In this document: positions 1 to 5,024 of the stretch, piece after piece
Numbering within the stretch: the first letter of the stretch is position 1
Layout of the letters: each line of letters starts with the position of its first letter
Assembly: GCA_025455285.1 (NCBI GenBank)
Contig: JALOMU010000179.1
Span: forward strand, 1-5,024
DNA from: Flavihumibacter sp.
GTDB lineage: Bacteria > Bacteroidota > Bacteroidia > Chitinophagales > Chitinophagaceae
DNA: 5,024 bases
Direction: 5' to 3'
Position numbers and translations under genes: made by a program
Notes under the pieces: model-generated
Databases searched by the model: none
Told to the model about the DNA's origin: nothing
What the model saw: the letters and a program-made list of their open reading frames with translations, nothing else

Positions 1-1
1 A

Positions 2-1342
2 GGAGTATCCTCAAAAGATGCCCGGCTAAAGACACTTGATTTATTTCAAAAAGTGCAATTACCCGAACCCGAGCTGGTATTGAAAAAATATCCGCACCAA
101 CTCAGTGGCGGACAGAAACAACGGGTGATGATCGCAATGGCACTTGCCTGCGAACCTTCCCTGCTTATTGCAGATGAACCTACTACGGCCCTGGATGTGA
201 CCGTGCAGAAAAGTATACTGGAGCTACTAACCAACATTCAGGAACAAACGAAAATGGGGATGTTGTTTATCACCCATGATCTGGGACTGGTACGTGATTT
301 TGCACATCGTGTAATTGTTCTATATAAGGGAAGAATAGTGGAAGAAGGAAGTTGTGATTCAATATTTACCAATCCTCAGCACCCCTATACCAGGGCACTG
401 CTGGCATGCCGCCCAATTTTATATGAGAAGGGACAGAAACTTCCTGTAGTAGATGATTTTCTGAGTGATAACTCAACTGACAAACTACCGGCCGATAAAG
501 ATCCCGCAGAAAAAGATCGGGTTGCAAATCAAGAGGCAACAACCCTGATCTCGATCCGCTCCTTACGTGTCTGGTATCCGAAAAAACGCCGGTTCTTTGG
601 TCAGGCAACTGAATTCACCAAAGCTGTTGATGAAATCAACCTGGATATTTTTAAAGGGGAGACACTTGGCATTGTTGGAGAATCCGGTTGCGGGAAAACT
701 ACTTTTGGCAGAGCACTTTTGCAACTGATACCGATTCAAAATGGAAGTATCCGGATATCCGGAGTTGAACTTACGGAGTTGCCTAAGCGAAATTTACGCC
801 GGTACAGAAAAGAGATGCAGCTGGTTTTCCAGGATCCTTACGGTTCACTTAATCCACGCATCCCGATTGGAGAAGCCATCCGGGAAACGTTGCAGGTTCA
901 TCATCCCGACTTAACCCCGGCTAGTCAAAAAGAGCAGGTGATGGACTTGCTCAAAAAAGTTCATCTGCAACCGGAACATTATTACCGGTATCCACATGCA
1001 TTCAGTGGTGGACAGCGACAGCGGATTGGAATCGCAAGAGCATTGGCACTTAATCCTGCTTTTGTAGTTTTTGATGAAAGCGTAAGCGCACTCGATGTAA
1101 GTGTACAGGCACAGGTGCTGAACCTGATCAATGAATTAAAAGCTGAATTTGGCTTTACCGCCCTTTTTATTACACACGACCTGGGGGTAGTGAAATACAT
1201 CAGCGACCGCATCCTGGTTATGGAGAAGGGCAGAATAGCTGAGTTGGGCAGCACAAACCAGGTAATCAACCACCCTACCTCATTGGTTACCAAACGTTTA
1301 TTAGACGCAATTCCTGGACGGTCGGAGATCTTTGCGAAATGA
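2..1342 (+). CDS. Fused double-ATPase of a dipeptide/oligopeptide (or nickel) ABC transporter, 5'-truncated by the window edge
   Basis: This is the C-terminal 446 residues of a protein that powers ABC import of small peptides or related solutes at the inner membrane. Two nucleotide-binding domains are fused in one chain (DppD-like then DppF-like). The frame is open to the left edge, so the GTG at 53 is an internal valine, not the start. The first domain lacks its Walker A (upstream of the window) but shows signature LSGGQ (101-115), Walker B LLIADE (161-178), H-loop ITHD (269-280) and the peptide-family tail [11 protein letters not shown] (371-403). A charged, low-complexity linker follows (about 420-545). 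The second domain is complete: Walker A GESGCGKT (677-700), Q-loop [12 protein letters not shown] (from 824), signature FSGGQRQR (1001-1024), Walker B FVVFDE (1061-1078) and ITHD (1169-1180). Its D-loop region reads DES where DEP is usual, but the catalytic Glu is present. The substrate cannot be told from the ATPase alone. Confidence 0.95.
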   Translation, partial: GVSSKDARLKTLDLFQKVQLPEPELVLKKYPHQLSGGQKQRVMIAMALACEPSLLIADEPTTALDVTVQKSILELLTNIQEQTKMGMLFITHDLGLVRDFAHRVIVLYKGRIVEEGSCDSIFTNPQHPYTRALLACRPILYEKGQKLPVVDDFLSDNSTDKLPADKDPAEKDRVANQEATTLISIRSLRVWYPKKRRFFGQATEFTKAVDEINLDIFKGETLGIVGESGCGKTTFGRALLQLIPIQNGSIRISGVELTELPKRNLRRYRKEMQLVFQDPYGSLNPRIPIGEAIRETLQVHHPDLTPASQKEQVMDLLKKVHLQPEHYYRYPHAFSGGQRQRIGIARALALNPAFVVFDESVSALDVSVQAQVLNLINELKAEFGFTALFITHDLGVVKYISDRILVMEKGRIAELGSTNQVINHPTSLVTKRLLDAIPGRSEIFAK

Positions 1343-1361
1343 AGTTTTAATCCTACCTTTG
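1331..1361 (+). promoter_or_regulatory. Bacteroidota-type promoter for queA
   Basis: TTTG at 1331-1334 (-33 element), a 19-bp spacer, and TACCTTTG at 1354-1361 match the Bacteroidota housekeeping consensus TTTG/TAnnTTTG exactly. The -33 element lies inside the last codons of the ABC ATPase gene. Transcription would begin about 5-8 nt after 1361, leaving a leader of about 125 nt before queA. The consensus is known; use of this site is inferred. Confidence 0.8.
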
Positions 1362-1366
1362 CACCC

Positions 1367-1492
1367 ATTTAAACATCATGCCGTAACATGATATCAATAC
1401 CGGAGCCGTAAGTCCGGGTTGTGAAAGACACCCCTCTTCCCTGGATGTTGATATGTGTCGTGTGGCTGGTGGTTGTAAAAACCATTTTATAC
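1367..1492 (+). promoter_or_regulatory. Long structured 5' leader of queA (candidate cis-regulatory RNA)
   Basis: The stretch between the promoter and the queA ATG is far longer than needed for translation and holds several foldable elements. These are ATCATG/CATGAT (1375-1380/1387-1392), CCGGA/TCCGG (1400-1404/1413-1417) and TGGTT/AACCA (1470-1474/1480-1484), the last ending 8 nt before the start codon. There is also a possible long-range helix 1391-1399/1446-1454 (one G-U pair). The hexamer CCGTAA occurs in both of the first two loops. I could not match it to preQ1-I or preQ1-II riboswitch consensus by eye. That the leader is transcribed follows from the promoter; a regulatory role is a hypothesis. 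Confidence 0.4.
1375..1417 (+). repeat. Two tandem hairpins, each with CCGTAA in its loop
   Basis: Hairpin 1 has a 6-bp perfect stem (1375-1380/1387-1392) and the 6-nt loop CCGTAA. Hairpin 2 has a 5-bp perfect GC-rich stem (1400-1404/1413-1417) and an 8-nt loop that again contains CCGTAA (1406-1411). The stems have different sequences, so this is not a simple duplication. Each CCGTAA is also the Pro-stop end of a tiny reading frame: ATG CCG TAA at 1378-1386, and an ATG frame at 1388-1411 encoding MISIPEP. The stems are short, so the folds are only plausible. Confidence 0.4.
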
Positions 1493-2542
1493 ATGAAGCT
1501 ATCACAGTTTAAGTTCGATCTCCCCCTTAATCTTATTGCCCAGAACCCTGCGAAAAAAAGAGAAGACAGCCGCCTGATGGTGGTACATCGCAAGACCGGA
1601 AACATCGAAAACAAGACCTTCCGGGATATCCTGGATTATTTCGACGACAAGGATGTATTCATCGTAAACAACACTAAGGTGTTCCCTGCGCGTATGTATG
1701 GCCGTAAGGAAAAAACCGGTGCTAAAATTGAAGTGTTCCTGCTTCGTGAGCTGAACAAACCCAATCGCCTTTGGGATGTAATCGTAGATCCGGCCCGTAA
1801 GATCCGCGTTGGTAATAAACTCTATTTTGGAGACAACGACGAACTGGTGGCTGAAGTAATTGACAATACTACCAGTCGCGGTCGTACCATCCGCTTTCTC
1901 TGGGAAGGAACCGATGAAGAGTTCCGTCAAATGCTGGAGTTCCTGGGAGAGACACCGCTTCCCAAATACATCAAACGTAAGCCGGATGAGGAAGACAAAG
2001 AGCGTTATCAGACTGTATATGCCAAGCACGAGGGTGCGGTTGCTGCTCCCACTGCGGGACTGCATTTTAGTCGCGAGTTAATCAAACGCCTCGAGATCAA
2101 AGGCATCCGCTTTGCTGAAGTAACCCTACATACCGGACTTGGAACCTTCCGACCCATTGAGGTGGAGGATCTTTCCAAACATAAAATGGATGCAGAATAT
2201 TATCGGATCGATGATACTGCCTGCCAGATTGTGAACAAGGCGAAAACCAATAATCACCGGATCTGTTCCATCGGTACAACTACCATGCGGGCAATTGAAT
2301 CCTCCTTTACGGCTGAAAAGTTATTGAAACCATCCGAGGGCTGGACCAACCATTTTATCCACCCACCGTATGAGTTCTCTATAGCGGATTCTCTTGTAAC
2401 CAATTTTCACCTGCCAAAGACCAGCCTGCTGATCATGACCTGTGCCTTCGCCGGTTACGACCTGGCCATGGAAGCGTACAAAAAAGCCATCAAGGATAAG
2501 TACCGCTTTTTTAGCTACGGTGATGCCATGCTGGTGATTTAA
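1493..2542 (+). CDS. queA: S-adenosylmethionine:tRNA ribosyltransferase-isomerase (queuosine synthesis)
   Basis: QueA transfers and isomerises the ribosyl part of S-adenosylmethionine onto preQ1 at position 34 of tRNAs that read NAY codons (Tyr, His, Asn, Asp), giving epoxyqueuosine-tRNA. It acts in the cytoplasm. The 349-residue protein is full length. Family motifs in order are [11 protein letters not shown] at the N-terminus, [10 protein letters not shown] near residue 60, [12 protein letters not shown] (181-192), [12 protein letters not shown] (211-222), [21 protein letters not shown] (303-313) and [11 protein letters not shown] (337-347). The start at 1493 is chosen because QueA proteins begin with this MKLSxFxFxLP segment. 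In-frame upstream starts (GTG 1421, ATG 1445) would add a hydrophobic stretch foreign to the family. No clear Shine-Dalgarno is seen; the upstream bases are A/T-rich, as usual in this phylum. The gene has its own promoter and leader, so it need not be co-transcribed with the ABC gene. Confidence 0.97.
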   Translation: MKLSQFKFDLPLNLIAQNPAKKREDSRLMVVHRKTGNIENKTFRDILDYFDDKDVFIVNNTKVFPARMYGRKEKTGAKIEVFLLRELNKPNRLWDVIVDPARKIRVGNKLYFGDNDELVAEVIDNTTSRGRTIRFLWEGTDEEFRQMLEFLGETPLPKYIKRKPDEEDKERYQTVYAKHEGAVAAPTAGLHFSRELIKRLEIKGIRFAEVTLHTGLGTFRPIEVEDLSKHKMDAEYYRIDDTACQIVNKAKTNNHRICSIGTTTMRAIESSFTAEKLLKPSEGWTNHFIHPPYEFSIADSLVTNFHLPKTSLLIMTCAFAGYDLAMEAYKKAIKDKYRFFSYGDAMLVI

Positions 2543-2582
2543 CACATGAGCCACTGAAATTAGCCAGACAGTATTTATATTC

Positions 2583-2628
2583 ATAGGATGAAAGCGAAAC
2601 AAATGAAAGCGTTCATCCTATTTTTTTT
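2583..2628 (+). terminator. Terminator-like hairpin plus T8 tract overlapping the esterase start
   Basis: A perfect 10-bp inverted repeat, ATAGGATGAA (2583-2592) and TTCATCCTAT (2612-2621), with a 19-nt loop, is followed directly by a run of T's (2621-2628). It sits 40 nt after the queA stop and has the form of a rho-independent terminator. However, both candidate start codons of the esterase lie in it (2588 in the left arm, 2603 in the loop), and the T run encodes part of its signal peptide. The stem is A/T-rich, so strength is uncertain. It could end queA transcripts, attenuate the esterase gene, mask its start codon, or be chance. Confidence 0.45.
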
Positions 2629-3529
2629 GATGTCAACTCTAAGTCTTTTTGCAGTAGGCCAGGATGTATTTGATCTCTATCCGGCAGATTCAATTCCAAA
2701 TTCAAAACCTTCCTCCCTTGTTGAGAAGGCTGAAACAGCAGGCAGTGGACGTTTGATTATTTCGAATGTTACGAAACCAACGCTCACTGCCTATTTACCA
2801 GACCCTTCAAAAGCCAATGGAACAGCAGTGATTATTTGTCCGGGTGGCGGATACAGGGTGCTTGCTGCCGACCACGAAGGTGCTGCTGTAGCAAAAAAAT
2901 TCAATGAGTGGGGCGTAACTGCTTTCGTGCTGAAGTATCGCCTGCCTTCAGACGAGAGCATGGAAAATAAAACTATTGGTCCCTTACAGGATGCACAGCG
3001 GGCCATCCAGTTCGTTCGGGAAAAAGCCAAACTCTGGCAACTCAATCCGAAACAGGTTGGTATCATGGGATTCAGTGCTGGCGGACATCTGGCCGGTTCT
3101 GCAACTGTCCACTTCGATCAGGCGTTTATATCGAATCCGCTAAAAACATCTCTACGCCCTGATTTTTCAATTCTAGTGTATCCGGTGATCAGTTTTACAG
3201 ATGAATTTTCGCATAAGGGTAGCAGGGAGGCTTTACTCGGACAGGAACCAGATCCAGCACAGGTAAAGTTTTTCTCATTGGAAAACCAGGTGACGAAAAA
3301 AACACCACCTGTATTTTTGGTGCATGCCAAGGACGATCGTACCGTTAAAATAGACAACAGCCTTAAACTAAAAGAGGCCCTGGATAAAGTCCGCGTTAAA
3401 AACGATTTATATACCTATGAAAAAGGCGGGCATGGCTTTGGCATGAACAATCCAAGCAGTGATGTCGAATGGATGAAATTCGTTTACCAATGGATGTTCG
3501 ACCAGGACCTGATCCTTAAGAAACGATAA
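2588..3529 (+). CDS. Secreted alpha/beta-hydrolase, probable carbohydrate (acetyl/feruloyl xylan-type) esterase
   Basis: This 313-residue protein resembles the Bacteroidota alpha/beta-hydrolases often labelled acetyl-xylan or BD-FAE-type esterases, which remove ester groups from plant polysaccharides. The N-terminus is a signal peptide: a lysine-rich start, the hydrophobic stretch AFILFFLMSTLSLFAV, then a likely signal peptidase I cut near GQ|D. There is no lipobox cysteine, so it is probably periplasmic or secreted. The core shows the oxyanion-hole motif PGGGYR (85-90), the nucleophile elbow GFSAGGH with Ser163, the acid in HAKDDRTV (probably Asp250) and catalytic His282 in GGHGF. The triad is complete. 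The start may be 2588 or ATG 2603; both read ATGAAAGCG, and the second gives the more typical signal peptide length. No promoter matching the phylum consensus is visible in the 45-bp gap after queA, so read-through from queA is possible. The substrate is not determined; no polysaccharide-utilisation partners are in view. Confidence 0.88.
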   Translation: MKAKQMKAFILFFLMSTLSLFAVGQDVFDLYPADSIPNSKPSSLVEKAETAGSGRLIISNVTKPTLTAYLPDPSKANGTAVIICPGGGYRVLAADHEGAAVAKKFNEWGVTAFVLKYRLPSDESMENKTIGPLQDAQRAIQFVREKAKLWQLNPKQVGIMGFSAGGHLAGSATVHFDQAFISNPLKTSLRPDFSILVYPVISFTDEFSHKGSREALLGQEPDPAQVKFFSLENQVTKKTPPVFLVHAKDDRTVKIDNSLKLKEALDKVRVKNDLYTYEKGGHGFGMNNPSSDVEWMKFVYQWMFDQDLILKKR

Positions 3530-3534
3530 GTTTC
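3520..3534. other. Small dyad at the convergent gene junction
   Basis: GAAAC (3520-3524) and GTTTC (3530-3534) form a perfect 5-bp stem with a 5-nt loop straddling the esterase stop codon. No T tract follows on either strand, so this is at best a weak bidirectional end signal. No better terminator is visible in the 21-bp gap between the esterase gene and lysC. Confidence 0.2.
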
Positions 3535-3550
3535 CAACCCTGCCTTCTTA

Positions 3551-4870
3551 TTAAAGTCCGAATAAACCGGAATTCAGTAACTGCAGGGTTTGTTGTTTGC
3601 TGCCGGAAGGTATCAACAGGGATACATTGTGCCGGCTACCACCATAAGAAACCATCCGCACAGGTACCTGTTTAAGTGAATCAAACAGGCGGCTCAGCAC
3701 ATCTTTTGTCTCAGCAATTTCATTACCAACAATTGAAACAATGGTCTGATCGCGATCCACTTCCACAGAACCAAAAGGTTCAAGCTCCTTCACAATCTCT
3801 TTGAGATAGGTATCACTGTCAATAGTAACCGAAACGGCCACTTCAGACGTAGTGATCATATCAATTGGAGTGCGGTATTTTTCAAAGACTTCAAAAATCT
3901 TCCGAAGGAATCCATAAGCCAGCAACATGCGGCTGCTTTTGATTTTAATGGCGATGATACCATCTTTTGCAGCAATTGCCTTGACGCCAACCGAGCCTGC
4001 TTCTTTAGTGATGGTGGTGCCGGCCGCATCCGGCTGCATGGTATTCAGCAGTTTCACCGGAACGCTTTCCTGTTGTGCCGGCCAAATACAGGTAGGGTGT
4101 AGAATTTTCGCTCCGAAATAGGCAAGCTCTGCTGCCTCTTCAAAACTTAGTTGTTCTATTGGAACCGTTTTATTTACAACCCTTGGATCGTTGTTGTGCA
4201 TGCCATCTATATCTGTCCATATTTCACAAACCGTACTGTTGGTGGCTGCTGCTACCAGTGAAGCGGTATAATCACTGCCACCACGTTTCAGGTTATCCAC
4301 TTCTCCCCTGGCATTACGGCATATATAACCCTGTGTAATAAATAATTTCTTGTTGGGATGCTGTGCAAGAATGGCCATTAATTTTTTACGGATCGAACCT
4401 AGTTGTGGTTCATCATTGGCATCAATACTCATGAACTCCAGCGCCGGCAAAAGCGCATGATCAATACCCTGCTCTTCCAGGTAAATGGAAAAAAGTTTGG
4501 TGCTCATCAACTCACCCTGGGCCAGAATATCCTTATTCAACGCATCGTTGAATGATATTTTCGTAATGATATTCAGGAATTCAAAATGTTCGCTGATTTG
4601 CTGGTTGGCTTTGGCACGGGTATCGTCTTTTTTCAACAAATCAAGAATGAACTGTTTGTAATGAGCTTCCAGCTGGTCCACGATCTGTTTGGCACCTGCC
4701 TTATCCCCTTTCGAAAGCGCATCACCTATTGAAACCAATGTATTGGTAGTGCCGCTAAGTGCACTTAAGACTACCATCTTGGGCTCCCCATCTTTGGTAA
4801 TTAACTGGGCAACCTGGTGCATTCTCTCCGGCTTCCCTACAGAGGTACCACCGAACTTCATTACTTTCAT
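3551..4870 (-). CDS. lysC: Monofunctional aspartokinase (aspartate kinase)
   Basis: This enzyme phosphorylates L-aspartate with ATP in the cytoplasm, the first step toward lysine/diaminopimelate, threonine and methionine. The 439-residue protein is full length and close to E. coli LysC (449 aa). In order it has KFGGTSVG (5-12), SALSGTTN (36-43), the kinase segment RGGSDYTAS (196-204), WTDIDGMHNNDPR (218-230) and SFEEAAELAYFGAKILHP (242-259). Two ACT regulatory domains follow (about 303-375 and 377-439), the first containing RMLLAYGFL (314-322) and DMITTSEV (337-344). No homoserine dehydrogenase domain is attached. The ITTSEV segment resembles the lysine-inhibited AKIII type, so feedback control by lysine is likely but unproven. 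The start at 4870 (MKVMKFGG) is favoured; ATG at 4861 would cut into the N-terminal strand. Two adjacent TAA codons end the gene, which is convergent with the esterase gene, 21 bp away. Confidence 0.97.
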   Translation of the reverse strand: MKVMKFGGTSVGKPERMHQVAQLITKDGEPKMVVLSALSGTTNTLVSIGDALSKGDKAGAKQIVDQLEAHYKQFILDLLKKDDTRAKANQQISEHFEFLNIITKISFNDALNKDILAQGELMSTKLFSIYLEEQGIDHALLPALEFMSIDANDEPQLGSIRKKLMAILAQHPNKKLFITQGYICRNARGEVDNLKRGGSDYTASLVAAATNSTVCEIWTDIDGMHNNDPRVVNKTVPIEQLSFEEAAELAYFGAKILHPTCIWPAQQESVPVKLLNTMQPDAAGTTITKEAGSVGVKAIAAKDGIIAIKIKSSRMLLAYGFLRKIFEVFEKYRTPIDMITTSEVAVSVTIDSDTYLKEIVKELEPFGSVEVDRDQTIVSIVGNEIAETKDVLSRLFDSLKQVPVRMVSYGGSRHNVSLLIPSGSKQQTLQLLNSGLFGL

Positions 4871-4927
4871 CAGCCAACCTTTTTAAAATAATTAAACAAA
4901 ATCACCTAATCTCTGATCAAGCGGCAG

Positions 4928-4958
4928 CGAATTTACGCCAATCGTAATGGAATTGAAA
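4928..4958 (-). promoter_or_regulatory. Probable Bacteroidota-type promoter for lysC
   Basis: Read on the minus strand, TTTC (4958-4955), a 19-bp spacer and TAAATTCG (4935-4928) differ from the TTTG/TAnnTTTG consensus by one base in each element. The spacer equals that of the queA promoter. Transcription would begin around 4921-4924, giving a leader of about 50 nt before the lysC ATG. The TAA of the -7 element coincides with the stop codon of the putative upstream minus-strand gene. Confidence 0.5.
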
Positions 4959-5024
4959 ATTTTTGAGCAAGTGATTGAAGATCATCAATCACAGGGTCCA
5001 GCAGGGGTATACCCTGTTCTCTAC
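4933..5024 (-). CDS. C-terminal end of an unidentified protein, cut by the window edge
   Basis: A minus-strand frame is open from the window edge to TAA at 4935-4933, encoding 29 visible residues that begin REQGIPLLDPVIDDLQ and end FSIPLRLA. The composition looks like a real protein (a helix-like amphipathic stretch and a plausible C-terminus). The end lies 62 bp upstream of lysC on the same strand, a natural operon-like or tandem position. I do not recognise the family. The caveat is that an opposite-strand frame over the same bases (ATG 4947 to the right edge, starting MELKIFEQVIEDHQ) is also open for 26 codons. Only one is likely to be real, and 29 open codons can occur by chance. I favour the minus strand because its stop meshes with the lysC promoter, as the ABC stop does with the queA promoter. 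Confidence 0.42.
   Translation of the reverse strand, partial: REQGIPLLDPVIDDLQSLAQKFSIPLRLA
4971..5017. repeat. Two abutting perfect inverted repeats upstream of lysC
   Basis: GTGATTGA/TCAATCAC (4971-4978/4985-4992, 6-nt loop) is immediately followed by ACAGGGT/ACCCTGT (4991-4997/5011-5017, 13-nt loop). The right part also contains the 10-bp palindrome GGGTATACCC (5005-5014). No T tract follows on either strand, so they do not look like terminators. They could be operator sites or RNA hairpins, or they may be incidental within coding sequence. Confidence 0.35.

Noticed and set aside
53..55. GTG at 53 as the start of the ABC ATPase
   Set aside because: The frame stays open to the left edge and the upstream residues fit the helical region before LSGGQ. 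A start here would leave the first ATPase domain without Walker A.
982..1368. 128-codon minus-strand open frame opposite the second ABC domain
   Set aside because: It is a mirror of conserved ABC motifs on the plus strand and has no protein-family features of its own.
1421..1492. In-frame upstream extension of queA (GTG 1421 or ATG 1445) adding a hydrophobic, membrane-like N-terminus
   Set aside because: QueA proteins are cytoplasmic and begin at the MKLSxFxFxLP segment, which is at 1493. The extension is better explained as untranslated leader that happens to be open.
1362..1492. preQ1-I or preQ1-II riboswitch before queA
   Set aside because: I looked for the short hairpin with A-rich tail pseudoknot (type I) and the type II consensus and did not find either. 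Only an unclassified structured leader can be claimed.
1502..2065. 187-codon minus-strand open frame opposite queA
   Set aside because: It lies entirely within a well-supported gene on the other strand, shows no recognisable motif, and is a typical coding shadow.
4897..4904. Minus-strand TGATTTTG as the lysC -7 element
   Set aside because: It breaks the invariant TA and has no TTTG-like box at a suitable distance. The pair at 4928-4958 fits better.

Overview
The window looks like chromosomal DNA of a Bacteroidota, most likely a Chitinophagaceae/Sphingobacteriales-type organism. The evidence is a textbook Bacteroidota promoter (TTTG, 19 bp, TAnnTTTG) before queA, weak or absent Shine-Dalgarno sequences, a QueA and an aspartokinase with the motif variants I associate with this phylum (for example the aspartokinase MHNNDPR and NLKRGGSDYTAS segments), and a secreted esterase of the type common in Bacteroidota. 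The lineage is inferred from these signs, not from a database search.

Layout, left to right. Positions 1-1342 (+) hold the 3' part of a gene for a fused two-domain peptide-type ABC transporter ATPase; its beginning lies outside the window. A promoter overlaps the end of that gene and drives queA (1493-2542, +) through an unusually long leader of about 125 nt. The leader contains tandem small hairpins and two tiny reading frames that both end in Pro-stop. After 45 bp comes a secreted alpha/beta-hydrolase/esterase gene (2588-3529, +). Its first codons lie inside a perfect 10-bp inverted repeat followed by eight T's, which looks like an intrinsic terminator. A monofunctional aspartokinase, lysC (4870-3551, -), converges on the esterase with only 21 bp between them. 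The right edge (about 4933-5024) probably holds the last 29 codons of another minus-strand gene. The lysC promoter appears to overlap the stop codon of that gene, in the same way that the queA promoter overlaps the end of the ABC gene.

The genes do not form one pathway. They are a peptide/nickel-type importer ATPase, queuosine tRNA modification, a probable carbohydrate esterase, and the first step of lysine/diaminopimelate/threonine/methionine synthesis. All are ordinary housekeeping or nutrient-scavenging genes. I saw no mobile element, CRISPR array, tRNA or rRNA. No new multi-gene system is evident. The most interesting parts are the queA leader and the terminator-like element that coincides with the esterase start.
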